Made by a program: the position numbers and the translations under genes
The notes under the pieces: generated by a model
Seen by the model: only the letters and a program-made list of their open reading frames with translations
Databases searched by the model: none
Told to the model about the DNA's origin: nothing
DNA from: Entophlyctis helioformis
Lineage: Eukaryota > Chytridiomycota > Chytridiomycetes > Chytridiales > Chytriomycetaceae
Direction: 5' to 3'
NCBI GenBank assembly: GCA_025526915.1
Contig: JAHLKH010000225.1
Span: 1 to 37,355, forward strand
DNA length: 37,355 nucleotides
Shown here: positions 9,588 to 21,021 of the stretch, piece by piece
Layout: each line of letters opens with the position of its first letter
Position numbering within the stretch: position 1 is the stretch's first letter

Positions 9588-10057
9588 ATGGGCAGCAAGT
9601 GTCCAGCCCAGCCACGCCTCAAGGCATACGGCCTGGCTGTCACGCTCAAGTCTGCCAGCAAGTGCGACACGGCCGCCATCTACACTGCGTTCCAGATGCA
9701 GAAGACAGCCAACATCATACGAGACCCGGTCTTTGACCCGCGACGCTCGGAAGGTGCACGGTTCCTGATGCTTGGACGTGTGGGCGGCATCTACACGGCT
9801 CGCCATGCCATCAACGCCAACTTGCTCGACCCAGCCCACCCGTTTGGCAACGGTTCATGCTGCATCGTGTGCGCAAGGATCTAGGAAGCACGAGGGAGAT
9901 TGCGCACTTTGCACTCGAGTGCACAGAGGAGCAGAGTGTGGCTATTCGCACAGCGCATGGGCAGCGCGGCTTGGACGCACGGTTCGCAGCAGCACACGCC
10001 ATGGCTGGTGGAGCGTGCTATGCAAGCATTTTGCCAATCGCAAGCCTGTCCCTATAA
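9588..10057 (+). mobile_element. Possible non-LTR retrotransposon C-terminal fossil (unit 1)
   Basis: The frame at 9588-9884 (with residues RFLMLGRVGGIYTARHAI and SCCIVC) is followed, one frame over, by 9857-10057 (with STREIAHFALECTEEQS). Together they match in layout the end of LINE-type pol proteins: an 'RFL...R.G...TA..A...LL' stretch, then a C-X2-C...H-X4-C knuckle. A shift near 9884 separates the two halves, as expected for a decayed remnant. No reverse transcriptase core, poly(A) tail or target duplication is visible. It could instead be a small host gene. Both array units carry it unchanged. Confidence 0.38.
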
Positions 10058-11694
10058 ATCGTCTTACCCACTGCGCACCATCCTGCTGGAACAGCAGCTC
10101 CAACTATCAGCAGGGCATCATTAGGCACACCAACGGTGCTGCTCTCGGCGCAAGTTCGTCTTGGCACTTCTGCCCTTCGAGCGCCAACCAGTAATCAACA
10201 ATCTCAGTGCCGCCCACTGTCTCATTGTCGCACATGTGTGTTGTCGCATCGCGGCGAGTCGAGTGTGTTGTGATCGTACCAGACAAGGTTGGCCATTGGG
10301 GCCAGCAGCAGCCTTGGCAGTCAGGCACTATGCCGCTGCTACTCTAGAAATGCTGCTGTGCTGCTCTTGGCCTGCATCAGTTGCACTCATGGCATGAAGC
10401 GATCTGCAGATTGTGTGTGGGGCTGTACGAGGTTGAGTTGGCATTTCAAAGCACGACGGCATCTGCCACGTGAAGCACGACATCTGCCAACGAGCGGAAT
10501 CGGAGCAATAGGTTGCGCCGTTCATGCAGCCAAGCACAAACGGTGACGGTGCGAAGGAGCACCGCCAAGACGGTGGCTTGGAGGGATCTCCCACGTCTGG
10601 ACGCCCGCCATTCTTGCCGGTTCAGCCCAAAGCGTCTTGCATCTTGCGCTGTGCTTGCCATGCTCTTTGGCTCGTTGGACTGGAAGACGGCATAGCAGAG
10701 CGGCGAGCCAAAGAGCACAGCGAGCACAAAAGGCTCGCCTGATCACCGAGTTTGAGTCGACGGCGTCAACGTCAGCAGCAGCCGCGGCAGTGTGTGACGA
10801 ATACCGTGCCACACGGCGCCAGTCTTTGCGAGAACCAGCCCCTTCTCCAGGCCTACCGCCACCAAGCGTCGCAGGGGTACCTGTCAGCAGCACACAGCAC
10901 AGCACAGCACAGAGCAGCACAACGCAGCACAGAGCAGCGACCCGCTGTGGACGACCACCGTCCAAGCCGAATCACGCAAGCGTGCCAACGTGAGTCTGTC
11001 CTTTGTTTGCAGACACAGACGCCTAGGCCAGCGACAGCGGCAGGGGATACCCAGATGCCTGTACCCGCAAACGGAAGGCGGAAAGAATCGCCGCAGTCAG
11101 CGCCAGCCCGCCAGCCCGCCAGCCAACACAGCGCACATGCAACATGCATAAGCGCCGAGTGTGCCGAGTTGTGCTTGCGTGTGCTTGTTTCGTGTTGCGT
11201 GTGTGTGTTGCGTGTGTTGCGTGTGCACTCACTCGCCGACTCGCTTGTTCTCCTGCTCCCTCTGGCCCAGCCCGACCCAGCCCATCCCAATCTGGCCCAA
11301 TCCGGCACAAGCACCTGCGTCGGCCCTTCTTGCGCACGCGTGGCTCCAAATTCGCGGGATCTGCCGCCCGCCACTCCCGCTCCCGCCCGCCCGCTCTCCT
11401 CCCGCCGCTCACTTGCTTGCCTACCCGCCTACCCGCCTGCCCGCCTTCCTGCCCGCCTTCCCTCTCCCGCGCGCTCTGCCACGGCGTCGTGTTTGCACGG
11501 CACCCGCGAGCCTGCCCATTCGAGTCCACCAGAGTCCCGTGCCGTCGTGTCCAGGCCAGCCACTCCAACCCAGTCCACTCGACCCCAACCCACTTCAACC
11601 CAGGCACACCCTCAGTCTCACTCTCGCACGCCCGGCAATCCAGCTCCACTCACCAGCCATCCAAGCCCGGCTGCACAACAATCTCTCTGGACCC
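10058..11694. other. Low-complexity intergenic region upstream of the velvet gene (unit 1)
   Basis: No gene is supported, although long open frames exist because the sequence is GC-rich and repetitive. It contains a perfect hairpin (10661-10717), CAGCA-type microsatellite sequence (about 10885-10945), a GTGTTGC-type run (about 11190-11225), and a pyrimidine-rich run of CTACCCGC/CTGCCCGC repeats (about 11385-11470). The last few hundred bases before 11695 probably form the velvet promoter and leader. The unit 2 equivalent is 22914-24523. Confidence 0.45.
10661..10717. repeat. 14-bp perfect inverted repeat (hairpin), unit 1
   Basis: TGCTCTTTGGCTCG at 10661-10674 is the exact reverse complement of 10704-10717, with a 29-base loop. 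It lies in non-coding DNA and is conserved in unit 2. Function unknown. It could be the terminal-repeat scar of a small element or a cruciform-prone site. Confidence 0.7.
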
Positions 11695-12733
11695 ATGGCT
11701 CACCAGCGCAGCTCGCCTGTGCCGCCTCGACCCTCCAGCCCAGACCCTGCAGGCCACGACCCAGCCGCAGACCCACTCCCCCGTGCGAGATCTGGCGCGC
11801 TGCCCGCCACAGACGCCCGTGGTGACGCCCGTGGTGGTGACGCTGCGTCTGCGACTGCATCTGCATCTGCGCCTTCCGCAAGCCAACGAGCCAGCGACAA
11901 TGGCAACTGGCCGCCGCAGTCGCCGCAGCCACGCCGCCTGTCAAGTGCAACCTCGCCGTCGCAGTCACCGTCGCAGTCACCGTCACAGTCACTGGCAACA
12001 CCGCCCGCCGCCAGCCACTCCCACACCAACACCGACTCGCACACCGACTCGCACACGCACACCCTCCACCAGGCGTCATCGTGGCCACCACACCCAGCAC
12101 GGCCAGCCCACGCATCCCAACACCCCCAATACAAACTGGTGATCCGGCAGCAGCCGCTGCATGGACGCACCTGCGGCTTTGCCAACGTCAAGGACCGCCG
12201 TATGATGTGAGTTGCGCAATATTCCAGCCACTCTCTGAATTACTGTGCCTTTTCCCCCCTCCACCACCTTGAACGTTGCTTGTGGCCCCTTGCCATTGCT
12301 ATTTTCTCGTCAGCACTGGCTCTGAGGCAGTGTCACAGCGATCATGGCAGTGCTGGCGATGAGCACTGACAAACTTGCGTGGAATCCGGTGGCTCTGTAC
12401 CACGCTGCCAAACCTTTCCGCCTGCCGACTGCCGCGGTGACGGTGGCTTGAATGACCCGCGTCGCCTGCGTGGCCGTGGCTGTGGCCGTCGGTGTACCGA
12501 ATAGCAACCCGCCGCTGATCCTGCAACTGCTGCGAGACACGGGTCCTGACGCAAGGCCGGATGAGAGTCGGGCTGGGGATGGCGTCAGTCTTGCAGACGT
12601 GGAGCCAGAGTAAGTGCGTCTGTCTGCAGAATGGAACGTCACGCCATGCCAGGCCAGGCAGAGCTGTGTGACTCACGCCATGAGTAGTGGGTTGCTGTGC
12701 CACATCTCGCTGGTGGCAGCAGGTGCAGACGAT

Positions 12734-12791
<58 letters not shown>

Positions 12792-14024
12792 TAGACGGGC
12801 ACGAGCGCCATGGCCGCGAGCCCCCCGACGACCGCAGCGTGGCCATCAACACGCGCTCAAAGATTGTGCTCAAGACCCGCAATCTGGCGCCATATCCCAC
12901 GTCGTCTGCGTCCATCTCTGCCTCACCGTCGCTGCCTTCAAACGATTTGCACATTGCACATACACCGACGCTGTCTACGTCGCTCGCTTCTCATCACCCT
13001 GCACCCCATCCGCCTCTTGACCAGCAGCATCAGCCTCAGCAACATCACCAGCCTCAGCAATCGCCCTTACAGTCTCCCCATCCTGCCAACACAAGCGGCT
13101 CGTCCTCAAAGGGGGTCCCTGACGATGCATCCAATACCGAGCTTATTAGCCAGACCATCATTGGGACTGTCATCAAGCCGCCTGACGCACTCGTTGATCT
13201 GGACGGCTCCCCGGGCCTGTTCTTTGTGTACCCAGACATTTCGGTGCGTGTCCATGGCATGTACCGTCTCAAGTGCCAGCTGCTACGGCTGCCTACGTCG
13301 TAAGTGTCACTTTTCCCAGTTGCTAGCGATGTGACTGGCACAGTCTTGTTGGCCATTTGACACGGAGAGGCTGATTGGGATTGTGGCGATGGCCCAGAGA
13401 GCAAGGGGTCTCCGACGTCTTGTGCGAGGTGGTGACTGAGCCGTTTCTCATGTACCCGCCCAAGAACTATCCGGGCATGGCCGGTGAGTCCCCGTTGACT
13501 TGCTGGCTCGCTGGCTGGCTGGCTCAATCAATCTGTTCAATACTCATGATCTCAACTGTCATCTCCCGCTTTCCGGACCGGATGCAACGTGTACCATGGC
13601 GCGTCATCCACGTGCCAAAACACTCATGGACGCGAATCCCTCAACCCGAACAGAGTCCACACGGCTGTCCAAGTGGTTTGCGCACCAAGGCGCGTCCATC
13701 AGCTCGCGCCGCTTCTTCCCTGCCCACGACTCCCTCAACATTGATCTGCAGAATGCGTTCCGCCAATTGCCCAACCAGCACGGCCCGCATTCCATGGCCG
13801 TCGGCTCGTACAACGCATCGCACCGCCGCGCAAGTATCCATGGTTCAAGTACCGCGTCGGATACGTCGCAGCCGACTTCCGCGTCGGCGCCATCTGCTGC
13901 GTCGGATGGTCGGCCTTCGCTGACACCCACCGAGACCCTGCCGTCGCCGCTGCCGCCACTACCGCCCTCGGCATCTCGACCCTTCCATGCACATCCCAAC
14001 CCGCCATTACATCGCCATAGTTAA
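11695..14024 (+). CDS. Velvet-domain regulator, complete five-exon gene spanning units 1 and 2
   Basis: Exons 11695-12206, 12505-12609, 12688-13299, 13398-13483 and 13654-14024 join in phase to 561 aa. The start is ATG in MAHQRSSPVPP. The N-terminus (1-140) is Ser/Pro/His-rich and looks disordered. The velvet domain begins at about 143 with YKLVIRQQPLHGRTCGF and DRR. Intron 1 falls exactly in the DRR(M)I-NPPLILQL junction. It continues with LLCHISL (about 207), IIGTVIKPPD (about 363), FFVYPDISVRVHGMYRLK, VTEPFLMYPPKNYPGM and ESTRLSKWFAHQG, ending near 455; a Pro/Ser tail follows. About 140 residues, including 19 consecutive Gln, are inserted between LLCHISL and the IIGT strand. Aspergillus VelB has a disordered insertion within its velvet domain, so a VelB-like role is possible, but VosA-like is not excluded. 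Velvet proteins act as nuclear homo- or heterodimers. The gene converges on the CRT10-like gene 95 bases away. Confidence 0.85.
12734..12790 (+). repeat. (CAGCAA)n microsatellite encoding 19 glutamines
   Basis: A strict CAG/CAA alternation of 57 bases inside velvet exon 3. The unit 3-side copy (25567-25623) has the same length. The alternating codons would limit slippage, which may explain the equal length while the codons just before it differ by six bases. Confidence 0.9.
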
Positions 14025-14119
14025 TATGAGACCTGCACCACGCCACGGTTTGGTTGCAAGAATACCATGCTTTATTCTATGTGCGACAGAGGGGTGACGG
14101 TGTGAGAGAGTGACGGGTG

Positions 14120-17100
14120 CTAGAGGTTGATACGCTCAATGCTGAAAAGGGTGGGCTGCGACCGCAACTCGTAGACATACAGCTGCGAGTCGTACGTGAC
14201 TGTATCGTGTGTTTCGCATCGTGCATCGTGTAAGAGGGGCAGTCAGTTGGGTGGGTTGCGTGGATGGGGCAAGGAGACAAGAGCCAGACAGGGAGGCGAG
14301 CTGCACTCACCCACGTGGATTTGGAACCGTGTCAGTGACGGGTCGATGCACGATACGTGCCGCGACACGCTCATGCCCAGGATAGGCGAAAGGTGTGAGC
14401 CCTGCATAGGGAACCACGACTCGAGTTTCTGTAGCGTGGAATCCCGCCGCCAGCGCACGTAGTGTCAGCATGCCTGCCAAAGCGAGCGACACACACACGT
14501 GGTCAGTGGAGACGCACCAACGTGTAGTTGTGTGTGCCGGCCGGTGTCGTGGTCCGCAACACGCGTATGGCGGTTAGCCTGCCACGCTGGCTGGCCACCA
14601 CGGCCAGCGAGAGTTCTGGGATCCATTCAGTCATGCAGAGGCCTGGCGGCATGCAGTCGTCAGTAGTATGCCCACGTGTCCCTCCCACCTCCACACGACG
14701 TGGTGAAGCGAGATGAGACAACAGGACGGCGAGCCATGGCGCGTGAGACAACATACGTTCGAGACCGCGGTAGGCCCGGTTGGTGTCCCACCCGCACAGG
14801 ATCTTGGGCACGTGGCACTCGACGGCGAGAGTGGAGCCGTTCAGGAGGTATACGTCTTCGACGGTCGTGTGCAGGATAATGTACGGCGGCAGCGGATCGA
14901 CGGCCGGTGTCATGGACGTGGCCAGCTCGGTCGTCCCGTATTTACGCCGCTTGTGGGGCACTGGAGGGGTTGCCAGCGGGCTGTCCGTTTCGAGATGCTG
15001 CTGTTGCTGCTGTTGCTGCGGCAGATGCGGTGATTGCGGCGATGCAGACTCGGGCACGGACTCAGGCGCTGTCTCGTACGACGACGATGATCCTGATGTT
15101 GCAGGTGTGCTCGCGTCGGCCGTAGAGGCACTTGCTGCTGCTGCTGATTGAAACACTGTGGCATGTGGTGCATCTGATCCAGATCTCACTTGTACTGCGG
15201 CTGATGCACCGCCGTCGGTGTGGTCGTCCTCGTGCAAGGCGTCGCCGATCTCCATCGCAGACGCCCAAAAGAACGTCCATCCATTGCGCATACAGCCGCT
15301 CCTGCCGATCCACGTCAAAGTCAACATCGTCATCGTCGTCATCGTTGTCATCGTCATCGTCATCGTTGTGATCGTCGTCGTCGTCGTCGTCGTCGTCATT
15401 GCTGCTGCCGCCGCTAATGCTGTCGTGATAGCCGCCAAACCCGTCAGAGTCCATATCATCGTAAGAGCCATAATCGTCATCGTCGTCGTCCAGCCCCGAA
15501 TTAAAGTCCGGGAGCCCATACTCGCTCTCCATCATCTCATCAAGCGGCTGCTGTTGCGCCACCGCCGTAGCATATCCTGCCGCGTTCATCAGGACTTGAG
15601 GAGAAATACCTAACGACCTTCCCAAGACACCTTCCAGGTACTGCGCAAACGCTGCACCTTGGTTGACCTCGTCCGCCTGACCCCTTGCAGTGACAGGCGA
15701 TTGCGATTGCGACTGGGATTGCGAGCTTGCCTGTTCACGCGACGGAAGGAGCCGTGACCGTTCCCGCAGGCTGGCATCGCTGGCATCCGACTCAGAGTCG
15801 TCCGAGTCCAGCACCGCAGAATCGCTGCCCGTATCGTCGTCGCCACTCGTCTGACCAACGCCAGTGTTGCCCAGTCCCGCTTCCATATCTGCATCCGCAG
15901 TTGCTGCTGCTGCTGCCGCTGCTTCCGCGTTTGCTCCGTCAACGACATCCTGCCATTCGCGGCGTGGGGCCGCTGCGCCAATCGCCTGCCCAGCAGCCCT
16001 CAACTCGCGTCTGGCCTGCTGTCGTCTCAGCCACGCGCGTCCCTGCGCTTCCGCATCACTGGCTGCCGCAGCCTCTCCAGGTGTAGCGCCGACCAGGCTC
16101 TGATAAAGTCGGTTGAGGAACGGGAGTGCTTCCTGGAACGACGGATGACCACCCGCGGCTGCGGACGTGCGGTCACGGTCAAACGGGTTGAACGATATGC
16201 GTGCCGGATGTGTCCATATCTCGTGTGCATGGTGAAGGCGTCGGATATCTGCTGTGCGGATTGCTTTGCATGACCAGTTCCTGCGCGCCAGTGCGTGAGT
16301 GGACGGAGAAGCGGATGAGTGGGAGAGGATACACGCAGCATACCAGTCTGAGCCGATCTTGCTGTGGAGAACGGTCTCGCCGGTACGCACGGACCATACT
16401 CTGCACGTGTTGTCTGTGCCAAGGAGATGCGTTAGGTCGCGTCGTGTGTGGGCTGGGCTGGGCAGGTGACGCAGGAATGAACGCACCGATCGAGCAGGAG
16501 ATCAGATGGTGCCCGTCAGGAGTAAAGTCGATGTACGGGATATTGTTGGTATGACCGACCAAGTCGCGTTGGTCAACACCACCTAGCGGGTGTCCTGTAG
16601 CCTCTCTTGGTTGTTGATCCAGGCCACGATCGTCGTTGTCGTTGTTGTCGTTGTTGCCGTCGTTGATGTTGGCATCGCCGGCCACTGTTGCCGCATCGCC
16701 TGCAAACCCATCCGGCATGGCGTCCGACTGCAGGTCCATGACAGTCACGCTCTGCACCAAAGAGTGGTGACGGTCACCGGTAGATGAAAGTGACGAGCTG
16801 GACGACTCGACAGCAGCCAGATGATACACGCGCACGATATGCGCGTTGGACGAAACGGCCAGCAGCCGGCCCGGCCCATGCAGCGCACATCCCCAAGCCG
16901 AGTCCTGGGTCCTATGGCATCACCGTCAGTCAGACCAAGTCCGGCCGCAACGATGCCACGCGCAGAGAGCCGAGGCTCACAGCAGACAGATCGGTGGCCG
17001 CGAGAGGTGGGCCGTGTAAAACAGCCGGACGTTGCCGTTGTCGTCGACAGACACCAGCATCTCTTCCGTGCCAAGCTGGCCAACACGGATGGCCGTTGAT

Positions 17101-17547
17101 GGCTGCTCCCTGCCGCCGCGTCCAGTCAGCGGCCAAGTCGTTCATGGTCAAGCCAGATCCGGCGTCGGTCAGCTACTGATGGAGCTATGGGTGGAAAGAG
17201 AGAGACACACCGTGCGGGTTTTGCAGGACGGTGAGCGGCGGGTCGCTGTACGCTGGCGACGGGCGCCAGCCACTTCGAACACATGGATGGAGTCGTCAAG
17301 GGCCAGGAACGCTTTGGACGGGTCCTGCCCACTCACAGCGAGCAGGTTCATGCGCTGGCCGTGGTGTCAGTGACTGAACGGGTGTGTGTGCGTGCGATGG
17401 TGGATCGGCGCATGCCACGGAGAGCGTACCCACGGCCGAGCGTTGTTCAAGGCCGGGCAGCGGCCAGGCCTCGGTCACGGCGGCGACCCGCAACGGTCGC
17501 ACGTCGTTGTCGCTGTCGCTGATGCTGTTGCTGCCTGCGTCGTGCAT
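14120..17547 (-). CDS. CRT10-like WD40-repeat protein, unit 2 copy with apparent frameshifts
   Basis: Same eight-exon structure as the unit 1 gene. The AA run at the exon 6 donor (14519-14520) has the length that makes the phases close, supporting the splice model. Against unit 1 there are single-base changes in exon 1 (insertion near 17452), exon 2 (deletion near 17263, plus an extra T near 17220), exon 3 (insertion near 17093) and exon 6 (insertion near 15266 in the Asp-rich region). Each shifts frame. All sit in short homopolymers. Either this copy is decaying or the sequence is not fully corrected. Confidence 0.65.
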
Positions 17548-18150
17548 TCGCAGATGCGTGGCAAACAGCGCAACCGTTGAGAGTCGGGCTCTGATTCGCA
17601 GGCTTGAGAATTGGGCTCTGATTGGCCTGCGCGGTGGTGTTGCAGTGCGGTGTGACTCTCAGCAGCAACACCACTGGCAAGATTGCCCTCTGCAGGCTGT
17701 CAGGCACGGCACTCGCATCGTTGCATGCGTCTGAGAGTCGCACAGACTGCCGCGATGGTCGGGTTGGCCAAGTGCTTTCCACGAGATCCAAAGCTCGATC
17801 CACGAATCGCAAGTGACGAGCACGAGATGCCATGTGGACACACAAAGAGAGAGCCGCTCTGTGGAAGCGAATGTGACTGTGACTCACTGTGCATGCTGTC
17901 GATGGCTGACGGGCGGTAGACGGGCAACGGGCGGACAAGGGGCGGACGACGATCTCTCGGAATACCGGCCATTGGCTCGCACAAGTTCCGGCGTTGGCCA
18001 AGTTCCGATGAGAGCCAAGCAGGCAAAATGCCGTGCTCTGCTGTTCCGATGCGGCTGAACTGTGGGCCAGCGTGCTCGCAGACACCTGGCAGAGCATAAA
18101 ACAGCGTCGGATCCTGCGAGCGCACCATCGTCACTCGGTCCAACATCCAC
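17548..18150. promoter_or_regulatory. Divergent promoter, unit 2 copy
   Basis: Equivalent of 4670-5272 with the same CCAAT boxes and TATA-like CATAAAA near 18095. The first of the two tandem 11-mers reads AACGGGCGGAC, so only one AGGGG core remains. The unit 3 copy at 30390-30992 has the same change. Confidence 0.45.
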
Positions 18151-20059
18151 ATGCAGCCATACGACTTTACTTGGATCTTTGTGCTCACGCTGCTCTTTGC
18201 GCTCTTTGACGCATACGGCATTGGTGCGTCCCATGCTTGGCATCGCGGCGGTCTGCATCCAAGCATGCCTGCCTGCCTGCATCCCTGCTTGCCATTCCTT
18301 GAGCTCGCAGTCGCGTGTGCCAGTGGACTCTGCCTTGTGTGACTGACACGACCGCATCCCATGCTGCCCATCCCATGCTGCCCATCCACGCTGCCCATCC
18401 ACCGCTGCCCCATCCTGCAGGTGCCAACGATGTCGCCAACTCGTTTGCCACGTCGGTCGGCTCTCGCTCGCTCACGCTCTTCCAGGCCGTCATGATTGCT
18501 CTGGTCACCGAGGCAGCCGGCGCCATCCTCTTGGTGCGTCGACAACCGACACCATCCGCTCCAACATCATCCGCGTCGCGCTGTTCAAGGACCGTCCGGA
18601 GCTGCTCATGGAGGGATTCATGTGCGCTCTGATCTCGTCGTCGACGTGGCTCATGTACGCGACGTACATGGGATGGCCCGTGTCGTGCACGCACTCGATT
18701 GTCGGCGCACTCACGGGTGTCGGGCATCTCGGCGTTTGGCTTTGGCGCGATCGACTGGACGTTCAACGGCATGGGCAAGATCATTGTGTCGTGGTTCACG
18801 TCGCCCATCGTTGCCGCGTGGTTGCGGCGGCCGTCTTCCTCAGCACCAAGACCATCATCTTCCGATCCAAGAACCCGCTGCGAGCCCGGCATGTACCTTG
18901 CGCCGTGGTACTTTGCATTCACGCTCTCGATCATGTTCTTCTATGTGGGACTCAAGAACGGCAAGTGGAAGCCTGTGGACGTGGAGCTCAACTGGGGTGC
19001 GCGGCTGGAGCCTCAAGTCGACACGGTGGAACGAGATTCTCATTCCGACGGCGTCCATCTTCTGCGGCGTGCTGCTGATTGGATACACGATGATCACGCC
19101 GTTCTTTATCCGTCTGCTTGAGAATGAGGAGGATCTGCGGTGGTACCACGCGACGTACATCTGGTTCGTGCCGACGCAACCCAAGAACGAGAACCTTGCA
19201 CGCAGCCTCGCACAGACATTCACACCCGACGATCTGGCCAAGCGGCCGGCCAGGCATCCAGCGTCACGATTGTTCAGTCGGAGGCAACCACGAGCAGAGC
19301 CACGAGCACATGCCGCTCGGCTGCAACCACTGTGCCACCACTCACAAGACCGACACCAAGACGGCCGCGGCTGTCGAGACGAGCCACATGGACCGGCCGT
19401 TTGACATCCAGGGAGCAATGGACCGCACGCGGGCCAAGATCCAGATGCTGCTGCACAACTCGCTGTTTGCCGATGTGGCATCGGCGCAGTCGGCCAATGC
19501 CCAGGCCACGCACAATGCCGCCATCCGCTACGACAACAAGGTCGAGTATCTCTTTTCGATGCTGCAGGTGTTCACGGCGGCGTTTGCAGCGTTTGCACAC
19601 GGCTCCAACGACATTGCCAATGCAACGGGTCCGCTCACGGGAGTGTATGACATTTGGGTGACGGGCAAGACGCCGGGATCCAAGGTGGACGTGCAGGTGT
19701 GGATCCTGGTCATCAGCGCGATCGCACTGGACCTCGGGCTTGCGCTGTACGGCTACAACATCATGCGCACGCTTGGCAACAACCTGACGTTCCACTCGCC
19801 CATGCGCGGGTTTGCGATTGAGTTTGGCACGGCGCTGACGGTTGTCACGGGATCGTTCATGGGCGTGCCGCTTGCCACGACGCACTGTGTGACGGGAGCG
19901 ACGGTGGCGATTGGACTGTGCAACGGCACGCTCAAGGCGGTCAACTGGCGCATGATGTCGTGGTGTCTGTTCAGCTGGCTGTTCACAGTGCTGTTTGTGA
20001 GCGGGTTTGCAGGACTGCTGTACGCGCTGCTCACACGCGGCGGATCCTTCTCGTACTGA
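18151..20059 (+). CDS. PiT-family phosphate permease, unit 2 copy with apparent frameshifts
   Basis: Exon 1 is intact (18151-18223) and the 3' half from about 19330 to the stop at 20059 reads in frame, including [14 protein letters not shown]. Between them are at least five one-base indels relative to unit 1: deletions near 18530 and 18815, and insertions near 18723, 18884 and 18996. More changes fall in the hydrophilic loop at 19240-19310. True substitutions also occur, such as Tyr to Phe near 19102 and Pro to Leu near 19990. The loop His cluster is altered but the HMPLGCNHC stretch is kept. As given, it could not make a full permease. Confidence 0.75.
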
Positions 20060-20370
20060 ATGAACCTGAATGAGTACCTGACTGAATGAGGTGCCTGTGA
20101 CTGGATGAGTGCGGTGGCTTCGCAGTTAGGCATGGAGTGGCAACAACAGCAGCTGTGTGGGTGATGCTGGATGACGGTTGTTGAGACAGACAGAGAGATG
20201 TAGAGAGAGTGGCAGATGCGATGGGTGGCCAGACAACGCAGCATCGTTGATCTCGAATGGGATGCAGCGACAAGCAAGATGGCTGCGACGAGCAAACAGC
20301 GGCAACCAAAACAAGCAAGAACAGCATGCAAGGAATATGGTGTTCCAGGGGGGAAAGTGGAACAAGGGAT

Positions 20371-20443
20371 GGGGGTCTAGCTCAAATGGTAGAGCGCTCG
20401 CTTAGCATGCGAGAGGCACTGGGATCAATGCCCAGGTCCTCCA
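20371..20443 (+). tRNA. tRNA-Ala (AGC), unit 2
   Basis: Identical in sequence to the unit 1 gene, with the same G3:U70 pair and atypical T loop starting with A. Confidence 0.88.
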
Positions 20444-20451
20444 CTCTATGT

Positions 20452-20534
20452 CCGACTTTAGCTCAGATGGTAGAGCATCAGACTGTAATCTGGCAGAAAT
20501 CTGTGGGTCCTCGGTTCGATTCCGAGAAGTCGGA
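20452..20534 (+). tRNA. tRNA-Tyr (GTA) with a 10-base intron, unit 2
   Basis: Identical to the unit 1 gene, 8 bases downstream of tRNA-Ala, followed by the same T4 and T5 runs (20541-20573). Confidence 0.9.
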
Positions 20535-21021
20535 TATACCTTTTGCCCATCCCACACTCCACACACTCTTTTTGCCCTGGCGTCCTGTGCCGTCTGGCAT
20601 GCTCCGTGCTGCGCTGTGCGCTGTGCGATGTCGTTTTGTGTGCGTCCACTCGCCTCGCGAATGTGCGCGTTTCTTCAGGCTGCCCATGGTGTGTTTCAGC
20701 GTACTTTATGGATACATCACCATGGACGTGTCGGACCAGGGGGATGACATAACTGAGGGATCTACGCACGGCCTAAAGCTCGAAAGGGTATGGCATCTAG
20801 TGTCTTGGGGACTGGGAATCTTCTTGGAATGAACTTTGGCATCACCTAAAACTGAGATCAGCATCCCTGTTGTGGCTGACGGTCGTGGAATCTGTGGAAT
20901 GTGGCCATCCTCGTAGAGTAGCACGCAGCATTGGCAGACGCCGTGCAGGTTGTGGCGGCATGGACGGGCAAGTGCGGCAATCACGTCTTCATTCGAACGG
21001 CGAGTATTGGCTATCCATCCA

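Larger units (their letters stand above)
1..12881. repeat. Tandem array unit 1 (12.88 kb)
   Basis: The sequence from position 1 recurs from 12882 and again from 25715, in the same orientation and gene order. Unit 1 is 12881 bases long. The phase is set only by where the window starts, so the true duplication junction cannot be seen. Long stretches are identical between units, for example the tRNA block and much of the CRT10-like gene. Unit 1 carries private substitutions, for example in the last exon of the CRT10-like gene near 1258 and in the permease near 6012 and 6220. It may be a recent segmental duplication, an extrachromosomal-type amplification, or an assembly product. Confidence 0.95.

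Noticed and set aside
9471..9839. N-terminal extension of the ankyrin protein to 9839
   Set aside because: The extra residues are composition-biased and antisense to the LINE-like frame. The ATG at 9470 gives a sensible protein.
10752..11825. 357-codon plus-strand frame upstream of the velvet gene
   Set aside because: It consists of Ser/Pro/Arg/Gln low-complexity sequence from microsatellites, overlaps the velvet start in another frame, and differs by many indels in unit 2. No recognisable domain.
12610..12628. Acceptor at 12628 for velvet intron 2
   Set aside because: Phase fits, but the intron would be only 19 bases. The acceptor at 12687 also fits phase and gives a normal 78-base intron.
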